Source of the DNA: Stenotrophomonas rhizophila
GTDB taxonomy: Bacteria; Pseudomonadota; Gammaproteobacteria; Xanthomonadales; Xanthomonadaceae
Reading direction: 5' to 3'
DNA length: 64,000 nt
Assembly: GCF_020857975.1 (NCBI RefSeq)
Contig: NZ_JACWUO010000001.1
Location: 372,001-436,000, forward strand
The notes below the pieces were generated by a model that was given only the letters and a program-made list of their open reading frames with translations, was not told the DNA's origin and searched no databases. The translations under genes were made by a program, and so were the position numbers. Shown here piece after piece: positions 28,362 through 37,087 of this stretch (position 1 is the stretch's first letter; every line of letters starts with the position of its first letter).

Positions 28362-29711
28362 ATGCACCAGACGCCTCCCGCGGACACCATCGTCGCTATC
28401 GCCACTGCGCCCGGTGCCGGAGGCGTGGGCATGCTGCGCCTGAGCGGGCCGCGCGCGCGCGACATCGCCCAGGCCGTCGGCGTGCGCACGATGCAGCCGC
28501 GCCACGCGCACTACGCGCGCTTCCGCGACGCGCACGGCGAGGTGATCGATGACGGCATCGCGCTGTGGTTCCCGGCGCCCAACAGCTTCACCGGCGAAGA
28601 AGTGGTGGAACTGCAGGGCCACGGCAGCCCGGTGGTACTGCAGCAACTGGTTGCGCGCTGCATCGCGCTGGGCGCCCGCCAGGCGCGGCCCGGCGAATTC
28701 AGCGAGCGCGCCTTCCTCAACGGCAAGCTCGACCTGGCCCAGGCCGAAGCCATCGCCGACCTGATCGCGGCCAGCGACACCCGCGCCGCACGCGCGGCCC
28801 GGCGCTCGCTGGACGGGGTGTTCTCGCGCCGGGTGGATGAGGTGGCCGAACAGCTGGTGGTGCTGCGCATCCATGTCGAAGCGGCCATCGATTTCGCCGA
28901 CGAACCGCTCGATACCCTGGGCGGTGCGCAGGTGCGCAGCGGCCTGGGACAGGCGCTGGGCGCACTGCGGCAGCTGCGCGACGATGCCGAGCGCGGCCGC
29001 AAGCTGCGCGACGGCCTGCATGCGGTGCTGGTCGGCCCGCCCAATGCGGGCAAAAGCTCGCTGCTCAACGCGCTGGCCGGCAGCGAGCGGGCGATCGTCA
29101 CCGACATCGCCGGCACCACCCGCGACACCCTGCGCGAAACCATCCGCATCGACGGCCTGGAACTGACCCTGGTCGATACCGCCGGCCTGCGCGAGGGAGG
29201 CGATGCGATCGAACGCGAGGGCATGCGCCGCGCCCACGTGGAGATGCAGCGCACCGACCTGGCCATCATCGTGCTCGACGCGCGCGATCCGCAGGCCGGC
29301 CATGCCGCGGTAGCCGATGCGATCGTCGAGGTGCCCCAGCAGCTGTGGATCCACAACAAGAGTGACCTGCTGGAGACGCTGCCGCCGCCCGTCGATCCCA
29401 ACGTGGTGCATGTATCGGCCGCCACCGGCCTGGGCCTGGAGCGCCTGCACGCGCGCCTGCGCGAACTGGCCAGTGGTGGCGCCGGCGACAGCGTGGACGG
29501 CGAGTTCTCCGCGCGCGCCCGCCACGTCGAGGCGATCGTGCTGGCGATCGGCCACGCCGAACGCGCCGACGCCGAACTGGCCCACGAGCACCTGGAGCTG
29601 GCCGCCGAGGAACTGCGCCTGGCGCATGAGGCGCTGGGCGGGATCACTGGGCGGATGAGCGCCGACGACCTGCTGGGGCGGATATTCTCGAGCTTCTGCA
29701 TCGGCAAATAG
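28362..29711 (+). CDS. mnmE: tRNA uridine-5-carboxymethylaminomethyl modification GTPase MnmE
   Basis: With MnmG, MnmE forms the cmnm5/mnm5 modification at the wobble uridine of several tRNAs. 449 residues. The N-terminal formyl-THF-binding domain starts [22 protein letters not shown]. The G domain has [16 protein letters not shown] (G1), [12 protein letters not shown] (G2), [10 protein letters not shown] (G3) and NKSD (G4). The C-terminal FCIGK carries the catalytic Cys. The start lies 3 bases after the upstream stop, so the two genes may be cotranscribed. mnmG does not lie nearby. Confidence 0.97.
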   Translation: MHQTPPADTIVAIATAPGAGGVGMLRLSGPRARDIAQAVGVRTMQPRHAHYARFRDAHGEVIDDGIALWFPAPNSFTGEEVVELQGHGSPVVLQQLVARCIALGARQARPGEFSERAFLNGKLDLAQAEAIADLIAASDTRAARAARRSLDGVFSRRVDEVAEQLVVLRIHVEAAIDFADEPLDTLGGAQVRSGLGQALGALRQLRDDAERGRKLRDGLHAVLVGPPNAGKSSLLNALAGSERAIVTDIAGTTRDTLRETIRIDGLELTLVDTAGLREGGDAIEREGMRRAHVEMQRTDLAIIVLDARDPQAGHAAVADAIVEVPQQLWIHNKSDLLETLPPPVDPNVVHVSAATGLGLERLHARLRELASGGAGDSVDGEFSARARHVEAIVLAIGHAERADAELAHEHLELAAEELRLAHEALGGITGRMSADDLLGRIFSSFCIGK

Positions 29712-29810
29712 GCCCGCCTTTCTTCCCCCTGTCACACCGCGCCGGCACACTGCGCCGGTCCTTTCCACGCCCCGCCGCGTCGGCGCGGGCCGCATCAACA
29801 GGGGTTTGCA

Positions 29811-30914
29811 GTGTCGAAGTCGTTGTGGGGTTGTGCCTTGCTGTTGTCGCTGGCCGTGGCACCATCGGTGGCCATGAGCGCCGAATCTTCCTCCTCCGCG
29901 CCGCGCAAGGCGGCGGTATACGGCCACCGCGGCGCCAGCGCGCTGTTGCCCGAGCACACCCTGGCCGCCTATGCGCAGGCGATCGCCGACGGCGCCGACT
30001 ACATCGAACCGGACCTGGTGATGACCAGGGACGGGGTGTTGGTGTCGCGCCACGAGAACGAGATCGGTGGCACCACCGATGTGGCCGCCCATCCCGAATT
30101 CGCCAGCCGCAAGACGGTCAAGACCATCGATGGGGAGCGCATCGAAGGCTGGTTCAGCGAAGACTTCACCGTGGCCGAACTGAAGACGCTCTACGCCCGC
30201 GAGCGCCTGCCGCAGCTGCGCAGCACCGCCTATGACGGGCAGTTCCGCATCGCCACGCTGGACGAGATCATCGCCTTCCTGGTGCAACAGGCCGGGCGTG
30301 CCAACCGCGGCATCGGGCTGGTGCCGGAGATCAAGCACGGTACGTACTTCAAGGGCATCGGCCTGCCGATGGAAGACAAGGTGCTGGCCGCGCTGCAGGG
30401 CAATGCGTATACCCGCGTGGCGCCGGTGACGATCCAGTCGTTCGAGGTCGGCAACCTGCGCTATCTGCGCGGCAAGCTTGGCCGCGATTCCAACATCCGC
30501 CTGCTGCAGCTGATCGGCGATGCCAAACAGCAGCCCGGCGATGTGCTGGCGGCCAAGGGCGGCCTGCACTACGCCGATATGATCACCCCGGCCGGGCTGC
30601 GCGAGGTGGCCAGCTACGCCGACGGCATCGGCCCCAGCCTGCGCATGGTGATTCCGCTGGATGCTGCCGGAAAGCTGGGCACACCCACCACGCTGGTCGG
30701 CGACGCGCATGCCGCCGGCCTGATGGTGGTGCCGTATACCTTCCGCCCGGAGAACTATTTCCAGGCCGCCGAGTTCCGCAAGGGCGAGCCCAATGCGCGC
30801 AACGCCGACGGTTCGGTCGCCGAAATGCGCGCTTACCTGGCCACCGGTATCGATGCGTTCTTCACCGACGACCCGGCACTGGGCCGGCGTGCGGTGGACG
30901 GGGACGCGAACTGA
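29811..30914 (+). CDS. glpQ: Glycerophosphodiester phosphodiesterase (periplasmic GlpQ type)
   Basis: The enzyme hydrolyses glycerophosphodiesters from phospholipid breakdown to glycerol 3-phosphate and an alcohol. The 367-residue product has a signal peptide (SLWGCALLLSLAVAPSVAMSA). The GDPD motifs are YGHRGASALLPEHTLAAYAQAIADGADYIEPDL and VSRHENEIGGTTDV, with the HR, E and D/H metal and catalytic residues in place. Length and the long insert after the first motif match the periplasmic GlpQ type rather than cytosolic UgpQ. The start codon is GTG. Confidence 0.9.
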   Translation: MSKSLWGCALLLSLAVAPSVAMSAESSSSAPRKAAVYGHRGASALLPEHTLAAYAQAIADGADYIEPDLVMTRDGVLVSRHENEIGGTTDVAAHPEFASRKTVKTIDGERIEGWFSEDFTVAELKTLYARERLPQLRSTAYDGQFRIATLDEIIAFLVQQAGRANRGIGLVPEIKHGTYFKGIGLPMEDKVLAALQGNAYTRVAPVTIQSFEVGNLRYLRGKLGRDSNIRLLQLIGDAKQQPGDVLAAKGGLHYADMITPAGLREVASYADGIGPSLRMVIPLDAAGKLGTPTTLVGDAHAAGLMVVPYTFRPENYFQAAEFRKGEPNARNADGSVAEMRAYLATGIDAFFTDDPALGRRAVDGDAN

Positions 30915-31002
30915 GGGTGTCGTTATTGCCCCTTGCTGCGGGATGAGGCGACTACCAACGTCAGCGGCCCTCAAAGGGCGGATACCGAATGCTGATCGGC
31001 CT

Positions 31003-31027
31003 GTACCCACCAACGGTGGGTACCTAC
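31003..31027 (-). repeat. SMAG-type palindromic repeat
   Basis: On the minus strand it reads GTAGGTACCCACCGTTGGTG..., a GTAG-headed palindrome. The surrounding 292-base gap (30915-31206) between glpQ and the next gene holds no other recognisable element. Confidence 0.6.
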
Positions 31028-31206
31028 CGGTTCTGGTCCGAAGCTGGCACCGGGACGGCAGCATCACGAAGGCTTCGGGTGCCCTCTGCGGGTAGCGCTT
31101 GTGGGATGGCGCCGGTCGCGCTGGGGCTCCGGGCGCAGGTCAGGCGGCACCGTCTTGTTGTCGTGGGCGGCCACCGGTACCGTGGCCGACAGACAGGGAG
31201 GTCGGC

Positions 31207-32196
31207 ATGTTGATCGGACACCGCTACGAACGCACGCCGCATGGCGATCTGCGCATCCATTCCTACAATCGCGTACAAGCCAGCCTGGTCCTGCTCACGA
31301 CGGCGCTCGCCCTGGCAGCGCCCACCGCGTTCGTGGTGGGCGGACTGGTGGAAGGCCGCTCGCCGCTGGCCAGCCTGGGCCCGTTGTCCTGGCTGCTGGC
31401 GGTGACGGCATTCCTGTTGCTGGTCGTGCTGGCGGTGGGCCTGCTGGTCTACGCCGAGACCGGCGAAACGCTGACCCTGTCGCGTGGCGAGGGTGTCGGC
31501 CGGCGCCACACCCGCACGCTGTTCGGCCGCCGCGAGCGGCTGCAGGTCGCCTTCGCGCTGGATGGGCTGTCCGAACTCCAGCTGCGACGGCAGGGCACCA
31601 TGCACCGCGCGACTACCCAGCTGTGGCTGGTCCGCAACGACGGCACCGAGACCCGGTTGACGCCCGGCAATGTCGCCGTGCACCCCGGCACCACCCGCAC
31701 CGACCGGTGGCTGGAAGCGCTGGCCGGCTACCTGCAGTTGCCCGTACCGGTCGGCGTGCTCGACGCGCCGCGCACGCCGTTCCTGGCACCGGCGGCAAGG
31801 GGCGCCCCGGCCTCGCCGCGCAGGGTGACGCCATCGGCGGCACGGGCGGCGGCGGTTACTACGCGCCAACGCCGGGCGGCGGCGCCCCAGCACACCGCGG
31901 CACCGCTGCCCGCCGAAAAGGCCGGTGCCGGCATCCGCATCTTCTTTGGCCTGCTGGGCACCTTGCTGGGGTTGCTCGAACTCAAGCACCTGCTCACGTT
32001 GCTGGCGGCGCTGTCCAATGCGCGGATCCGGGTGGGCGGCTACCGCTTCAGCGCACATACCTACTACTGGAGCGAGCAGCCGGTCGCCTACGCGTTCAAC
32101 GTGTTGTTCGGGTTGGCGATGGTCGTGCTGGTCGGCATGTTCGCCGTCGGCTGCCTGCGGCTGGCGCTGTTTGGCCGGATCAGATCGGCCAGCTGA
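31207..32196 (+). CDS. Membrane protein of unknown function
   Basis: 329 residues, start ATG at 31207 after GGGAGGTCGGC. There are two N-terminal helices (about residues 28-50 and 62-85) and two C-terminal ones (about 235-265 and 290-315), with a soluble stretch of about 140 residues between them. An Ala/Arg/Pro-rich low-complexity linker lies at about 195-235 of that loop. The sequence between helices 2 and 3 (LTLSRGEGVGRRHTRTLFGRRERL, TTQLWLVRNDGTETRLTPGN) reads like a small beta-rich domain. I recognise no family. It converges with the rhomboid gene, and the two stops are 4 bases apart. Confidence 0.65.
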   Translation: MLIGHRYERTPHGDLRIHSYNRVQASLVLLTTALALAAPTAFVVGGLVEGRSPLASLGPLSWLLAVTAFLLLVVLAVGLLVYAETGETLTLSRGEGVGRRHTRTLFGRRERLQVAFALDGLSELQLRRQGTMHRATTQLWLVRNDGTETRLTPGNVAVHPGTTRTDRWLEALAGYLQLPVPVGVLDAPRTPFLAPAARGAPASPRRVTPSAARAAAVTTRQRRAAAPQHTAAPLPAEKAGAGIRIFFGLLGTLLGLLELKHLLTLLAALSNARIRVGGYRFSAHTYYWSEQPVAYAFNVLFGLAMVVLVGMFAVGCLRLALFGRIRSAS

Positions 32197-32199
32197 GGG

Positions 32200-32991
32200 C
32201 TACTCGTGCGGCCCGGGCTGGTCGCGTGGGCGGAATGGCAGCACCACGAAGTCCTGCCCTTGGCGCGGTTGCCACAGCACCGGCACGCGGGTCGGCGAGG
32301 GCGGCTCCAGGTCGCCATCGCGCGGGGCCTGCAGCTCGTCGTCGTCTTCTTCCTCTTCCCAGCTGTAGCGCTTGCGCGCGGCCATCGGGTCGGACAGGCG
32401 GAACAGCAGCGCACTGATGATGCCGGCGAAGGCACCGCCCATGTGCGACTGCCAGGACACGCCCGGCTCGTGCGGCAGGATGGTGATCAGCATGCTGCCG
32501 TAGAACAGGAAGGCGATCAGCCCGGCGGCGATCGCCGGCCGGTCGCGGCGCAGCAGGCCGAGCACGAACACCAGGAACATCAGGCCATGGGTGATGCCGC
32601 TGGCGCCCAGGTGGCGGCTGCCGATATCGCCCAGCAACCACGCGCCCAGGCCCGAGCCGATCCACAGCAACGGAATCGCGCGCAGGGTGGCCTTGGGATA
32701 GACGCTGCCGGCCAGGGTGCCGAGGATCAGCAGGGCGGCTGCGTTCGCACCCAGGTGCTGCACCGAACCGTGCAGCAGCGGTGCGCCGAGGATGCCGAGC
32801 AGGCCGGCGGTCTCCAGCGGCGCCACTGCCCACGGCCGCCAGTCGAAATGGCCTTGCGCGGTGAATACCGCCACCAGCACCAGCACGAAGGCCAGGCTCA
32901 GGTTGAACGCCCGCATCACGCGACCACGGTCGCTGCGGGGCGGTTCCGGCGCGTCGCCGGCGGGCAGGGGCTGGGGCAGGTTGGCGTTCAT
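32200..32991 (-). CDS. Rhomboid family intramembrane serine protease
   Basis: A 263-residue multi-pass membrane protein. The rhomboid features are LLHGSVQHLGANAAAL (HxxxN-type motif in helix 2), the catalytic serine in HLGASGITHG (GxSG) and the second catalytic residue His in SHMGGAFAG. Six helices fit a GlpG-like core. The C-terminal 60 residues form an acidic cytoplasmic tail (EEEEDDDE) rich in Pro, not part of the core. Substrates are unknown. Confidence 0.87.
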   Translation of the reverse strand: MNANLPQPLPAGDAPEPPRSDRGRVMRAFNLSLAFVLVLVAVFTAQGHFDWRPWAVAPLETAGLLGILGAPLLHGSVQHLGANAAALLILGTLAGSVYPKATLRAIPLLWIGSGLGAWLLGDIGSRHLGASGITHGLMFLVFVLGLLRRDRPAIAAGLIAFLFYGSMLITILPHEPGVSWQSHMGGAFAGIISALLFRLSDPMAARKRYSWEEEEDDDELQAPRDGDLEPPSPTRVPVLWQPRQGQDFVVLPFRPRDQPGPHE

Positions 32992-33088
32992 ACCCTAAGG
33001 GATTGCGTCGCCCGCGCTGAACACAAGGGCAACGCGATGGGAGTAAGTGGTGCCGCCGGCGGGACAATCCCGCCGGCGGCAGGTGCGG

Positions 33089-34045
33089 TTACGCGTCGCC
33101 GGCCTTGGGCGGATTCTTCAGGCTCAACACCACGGTGGCGGCGATGATCAGCGCCACCACGCCCAGCGAGATCGGGGTGGGGATCTTGAAGATGTCGATC
33201 AGCATCATCTTGGCGCCGATGAAGGCCAGCACCAGGGCCAGGCCGTACGGCAGCAGGTGGAAGCGGTCGGCCATGCCGGCCAGCAGGAAGAACATCGCGC
33301 GCAGGCCCAGCACCGCGAACACGTTGGAGGTGAGCACGATGAACGGGTCGGTGGTGATGGCGAAGATTGCCGGAATGCTGTCCACGGCGAAGATCACGTC
33401 GGTGACCGCGATCAGGATCAGCACCACGAACAGCGGGGTGAACCAGCGTTTGCCGTCGCGCATCACGCTCATCGCATTGCCGGCGTAGTCGGGCAGCAGG
33501 CGCAGGTGTCTACGCATCCAGCGCAGGGCGGGGTTGGCCTCCAGGTCCGGTTCGGTGCCGGCCGAGAACCACATCTTCCAGCCGGTGAACAGCAGGAACG
33601 CGCCGAACACGTAGAGCAGCCAGTGGAACTTGGTCAGCAGCACGCTGCCGGCGAAGATCATGATCGTACGCAGCACGATCGCGCCCAGGATGCCGATGAT
33701 CAGTACCTTTTGCCGCTGTTCCTCGGGCACTGCGAAGTAGCCCATGATCATCAGGAACACGAAGATGTTGTCCACCGCCAGGGCTTTTTCGACCAGGTAG
33801 CCGGTCAGGAACTCCAGGCCGACCTTGTTGGCCACCACCTGGCCGGCGGTTTCGTTCAGGTAGTACCAGAGGCCGCCGTTGAAGGCCAGGGCCAAGGCGA
33901 CCCAGCCGATCGACCACCACAGGGCCTCCTTGAAGGTGACCTTGTGTGGCCCGCCGTGCCGCATCAACACCAGGTCGACCAGCAACGCGATGATCACCAC
34001 CGCGCCGAAGCCGCCCCACAACCACAAATTACCGATCGTCTGCAT
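33089..34045 (-). CDS. TerC/Alx family integral membrane protein (putative manganese exporter)
   Basis: About 318 residues and nine predicted helices. The TerC family blocks are present: FLTGYLVEKALAVDNIFVFLMIMGYF with its conserved acidic residues in the membrane, RTIMIFAG, and AVTDVIFAVDSIPAIFAITTDPFIVLTSNVFAVLGLRAMFFLL. The ATG at 34045 is chosen because the frame upstream of it is the leader. That leader contains a yybP-ykoY-type Mn2+ riboswitch, which links the gene to manganese homeostasis as for E. coli Alx. Earlier naming as a tellurite resistance protein is by family only. Confidence 0.9.
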   Translation of the reverse strand: MQTIGNLWLWGGFGAVVIIALLVDLVLMRHGGPHKVTFKEALWWSIGWVALALAFNGGLWYYLNETAGQVVANKVGLEFLTGYLVEKALAVDNIFVFLMIMGYFAVPEEQRQKVLIIGILGAIVLRTIMIFAGSVLLTKFHWLLYVFGAFLLFTGWKMWFSAGTEPDLEANPALRWMRRHLRLLPDYAGNAMSVMRDGKRWFTPLFVVLILIAVTDVIFAVDSIPAIFAITTDPFIVLTSNVFAVLGLRAMFFLLAGMADRFHLLPYGLALVLAFIGAKMMLIDIFKIPTPISLGVVALIIAATVVLSLKNPPKAGDA

Positions 34046-34109
34046 GGGTTTATCCGTTGGAAAAATGAATGCCTCAAGCCGGATGGCGAGGATCTGCAAC
34101 GGAGGATCG

Positions 34110-34245
34110 GGGGGATCCGGGGACAGAGCTTCGCCATACGGCGAAGGTCTCGCTCGCAGCCCCGATGGATGGGACTGCCGTTGCACCGGAGCCTGCGGGC
34201 TCGAATTGACGGCGACAACGTCTGGGAGCTACTCCCCTTCTGCGG
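34110..34245 (-). promoter_or_regulatory. yybP-ykoY type manganese riboswitch
   Basis: The leader of the TerC gene, read on the minus strand, shows the conserved AAGGGGAGTAGC start (34229-34239 region), a GTCGCCGTCAA segment, CCGGTGCAACGG, and the GCGAGACCTTCGCC end whose CTTCGCC pairs with GGCGAAG just downstream (expression-platform hairpin). This is the make-up of the yybP-ykoY family, which senses Mn2+ and often precedes TerC/Alx or MntP genes. Boundaries are approximate. Confidence 0.8.
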
Positions 34246-34389
34246 CCGATTCTGCGGGCTTGGCCGGCTGCCGTCAAATCCGCTCCGGTCAGCAACGCCG
34301 CCGCGGCCGGCCCGCCGCCGGCCCGGCAGGAACTGTCGCCGGCCGCCCGGCGACAGCGCGTATGTGGCGCCGCGTCATACAATAGGCCG

Positions 34390-35559
34390 ATGAATATTCA
34401 AGACCCCGTTGTCCGCCTCAAGAACGCCTGGCGCTCCAGCCACCCGTGGATCTTCCAGAAACTGGTCGAAAAACCGGCTGTCCGGCCCAAACCCGGCGCC
34501 ATCGTCGAGGTCATCGGCGTGGACGGGGAGTGGATCGGGCGCGGCTTCTACAACGGTCATTCGCGTATCGCCGTGCGCATCCTGGAAACCGACCAGGCCA
34601 TCCCGGTGGACGCCGGCTGGTTCTCGCGCAAGATCGCCCAGGCGGTGTCGCTGCGCCGCGACGTACTGAAGCTGGACGAGATCTCCGATGCCTGGCGGGT
34701 GGTCCACAGCGAGGGCGACGGCCTGTCCGGCCTGGTGGTGGACCGCTACGGCGACCTGGTGGTGGTGGAATTCTTCGCCGCCGGCATGTTCCGCCACCGC
34801 GAGTGGGTCTACGAGGCGCTGCGCGAGCAGTTCCCCGGCTGCCGTTTCCACAGCTTCGCCGACGAGCACGTGCAGAAGCAGGAGAGCTTCGATTTCCACG
34901 GCAACACCACCACCGAAGCGTCGGTGATCACCGAGTACGGGGTGAAGTTCCGCGCCGACCCGGCCGGTGCGCACAAGACCGGCTTCTTTGCCGACCAGCG
35001 CGAGAACCGCCAGTGGCTGAGCCAGCAGGTGGAAGGCAAGACCGTGCTGGACCTGTGCTGCAACACCGGTGGCTTTGCGGTGTATGCCGCCGCGCGCGGT
35101 GCGGCCGAGGTGGTCGGCATCGACATCGATGAAGACGTGATCGCCATCGCCAAGGGCAACGCCAAGCTCAACAACGTGCGCCCGAAGTTCATCCAGTCCG
35201 ACATCTTCCCGTGGCTGCGCGATGCGTCCAACCGCGGCGAGCAGTTCGACGTGGTGATCCTGGACCCGGCCAAGATGACCCGCGACCGCGACCAGGTGAT
35301 CACCGCGCTGAAGAAGTACCTGGACATGAACAAGCTGGCGCTGGGCGTGGTCAAGCCCGGTGGGCTGCTGGCCACGTTCTCGTGCACCGGCCTGGTGGCC
35401 GAGGACCAGTTCCTGGACATGCTGCGCCGCGCGGCGTTCTACGCCGGCCGCACCATCCAGATCCTGAAGGTGGCCGGCGCCGGCCCGGACCACCCGTTCA
35501 TGGCCCACGTGCAGGAATCGCGCTACCTCAAGGCGGTGTTCTGCCGCGTGGTGGATTGA
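34390..35559 (+). CDS. rlmI: Class I rRNA methyltransferase, RlmI type
   Basis: A SAM-dependent enzyme like RlmI, which makes 5-methylcytosine at position 1962 of 23S rRNA in E. coli. 389 residues. The N-terminal PUA-like RNA-binding domain begins VVRLKNAWRSSHPWIFQKLVE. The central EEHE domain has VVHSEGDGLSGLVVDRYGD. The Rossmann domain has TGFFADQRENRQWL, VLDLCCNTGGFAVYAAARGA, DVVILDPAKMTR and FSCTG with the likely catalytic Cys. It starts about 340 bases from, and divergent to, the TerC gene. Confidence 0.88.
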   Translation: MNIQDPVVRLKNAWRSSHPWIFQKLVEKPAVRPKPGAIVEVIGVDGEWIGRGFYNGHSRIAVRILETDQAIPVDAGWFSRKIAQAVSLRRDVLKLDEISDAWRVVHSEGDGLSGLVVDRYGDLVVVEFFAAGMFRHREWVYEALREQFPGCRFHSFADEHVQKQESFDFHGNTTTEASVITEYGVKFRADPAGAHKTGFFADQRENRQWLSQQVEGKTVLDLCCNTGGFAVYAAARGAAEVVGIDIDEDVIAIAKGNAKLNNVRPKFIQSDIFPWLRDASNRGEQFDVVILDPAKMTRDRDQVITALKKYLDMNKLALGVVKPGGLLATFSCTGLVAEDQFLDMLRRAAFYAGRTIQILKVAGAGPDHPFMAHVQESRYLKAVFCRVVD

Positions 35560-35590
35560 TTCGCAGGATCTTGGCCACGTTCGGCATCGG

Positions 35591-35663
35591 GTAGTGCCGG
35601 CCGCTGGCCGGCTCCTCCTGGTCTCCGATTGTCGCGGGGAGCCGGCCAGCGGCCGGCACTACC
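35591..35663. repeat. Inverted pair of SMAG palindromes
   Basis: GTAGTGCCGGCCGCTGGCCG... at 35591-35615 and its reverse orientation (ending CGGCACTAC) at 35637-35663. The two palindromes face each other and could form one long stem, between rlmI and the dipeptidase gene. Confidence 0.7.
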
Positions 35664-35718
35664 GTTTGTTGTCCTCTCGGCGCTATGGTCTGACGCTTCC
35701 CATCCAAGGTGAGGCGTC

Positions 35719-36963
35719 ATGACGTTGCGCAGTCTGTCTCTGCTGGTATCGCTGGCGTTGTGCGCGCCGCTGGCCGCCCACGCGGTCGAGTTCACCCCCC
35801 AGGAGTTGGCCAGGGCCACGGCGCTGCAGCAGCGGCTGCTGACCCTGGACAGCCACCTGGACACGCCGGCCAATTTCCACCGCGACGGCTTCGATATCAG
35901 CCAGCGCCACGACCACAACGCGCTGTCGCAGGTGGATTACCCGCGCATGGTCGAAGGCGCGCTGGATGGCGGCTTCTTTGCGATCTACACCGACCAGGGC
36001 GACCGCACCGCGCCGGCGCACCGGCGCGACCGCGATGCCGGCCTGCTGCGCCTGACTGAAATCCGCGAGATGCTCGCCGCGCACCCGGACACCTTCCAGC
36101 TCGCATTGACCGCCGCCGATGCCGCGCGCATCAAGGCGGCCGGCAAGCGCGTGGTCTACATCAGCATGGAGAACGCCAGCCCGCTGGTGGACGATCCCTC
36201 GTTGCTCAGCTACTACCATCTGGCCGGGCTGCGCCTGCTCAGCACGGTGCACTTCGCCAACAACGAGTTCGCCGATTCGGCCACCGACCCCAAGGGCGCC
36301 GAGTGGAAGGGCCTGAGCCCGGCCGGCAAGGCGCTGGTCGACGAAGCGGTGCGGTTGGGCATCGTCATCGATCAGTCGCACGCCTCCGATGCAGTATTCG
36401 ACGATCTGATCCAGCGCCTGCCGGTGCCGTTCGTGCTGTCGCACAGCTCGGCCAAGGCGATCTACAACCACCCGCGCAACCTGGACGATGGGCGCCTGAA
36501 GCGACTGGCCAAGGCCGGCGGCGTGATCCAGGTCAACGCTTATGGCGGCTACCTGATCGACACCGGCAAGAGCGAAGCGCGCTCGGCCGCCGAGAGCGCG
36601 CTGATGGAACAACTGCGCAGCGATTACGACGGCCTCAGCATCGCCCAGGGCGTGGCGCTCAAGCGGGGGCTGGAGGATATCGACCAGCGCATCCCGCTGC
36701 GCAAGGCGACGCTGGACGACTTCTTCGCCCACGTCGAGCACATCCTGAAAGTGGTCGGCCCCGAGCACGTGGGCATCGGGCTGGACTGGGATGGCGGCGG
36801 CGGCCTGGCCGATCTGCAGGACGTGAGCCAGTTGCCGAAGATCACCGCCTGGCTGCTGCGCAAGGGCTACACCGAGCAGCAGATCGCCGGCATCTGGGGC
36901 GGCAACCTGCTGCGGGTGATGGCGCAGGCCCAGGCGCATGCCCAACAGGCAGCCAAACCCTGA
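35719..36963 (+). CDS. Membrane dipeptidase, M19 family
   Basis: A zinc dipeptidase of the renal-dipeptidase type, 414 residues with a signal peptide (LSLLVSLALCAPLAAHA), so probably periplasmic. The HLDTP metal motif near residue 38, MVEGALDGGFFAIYTD, MENASPLVDDPSLLSYYHLAGLRLLSTVHFANN, DQSHASDAVFDDLI, LSHSSAKAIYNHPRN and HVGIGLDWDGGGGL are the family blocks and contain the expected His, Asp and Glu ligands. It may recycle wall or dietary dipeptides. Confidence 0.9.
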   Translation: MTLRSLSLLVSLALCAPLAAHAVEFTPQELARATALQQRLLTLDSHLDTPANFHRDGFDISQRHDHNALSQVDYPRMVEGALDGGFFAIYTDQGDRTAPAHRRDRDAGLLRLTEIREMLAAHPDTFQLALTAADAARIKAAGKRVVYISMENASPLVDDPSLLSYYHLAGLRLLSTVHFANNEFADSATDPKGAEWKGLSPAGKALVDEAVRLGIVIDQSHASDAVFDDLIQRLPVPFVLSHSSAKAIYNHPRNLDDGRLKRLAKAGGVIQVNAYGGYLIDTGKSEARSAAESALMEQLRSDYDGLSIAQGVALKRGLEDIDQRIPLRKATLDDFFAHVEHILKVVGPEHVGIGLDWDGGGGLADLQDVSQLPKITAWLLRKGYTEQQIAGIWGGNLLRVMAQAQAHAQQAAKP

Positions 36964-36973
36964 TCCCGGACCG

Positions 36974-37078
36974 GTAGTGCCGAGCCATGCTCGGCAACGC
37001 GCAATCGCGCAATGCAGCCGAGCATGGCTCGGCTCTACCGGAACATGGCGGCGGTAGGTGCCGACCGTTGGTCGGCAC
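36974..37078. repeat. SMAG palindromes: inverted pair plus a single copy
   Basis: GTAGTGCCGAGCCATGCTCGG at 36974 onward faces a matching copy ending GGCTCTAC near 37038. A third copy, GTAGGTGCCGACCGTTGGTC..., lies at 37054-37078. They fill the gap between the dipeptidase and the convergent permease genes. Confidence 0.75.
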
Positions 37079-37087
37079 ACTCCCGGA

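Noticed and set aside
27207-31067. Minus-strand open frame of 1,286 codons
   Set aside because: It is antisense to the caspase/TPR part of the lipoprotein gene, mnmE and glpQ, and has no recognisable motif or start signal.
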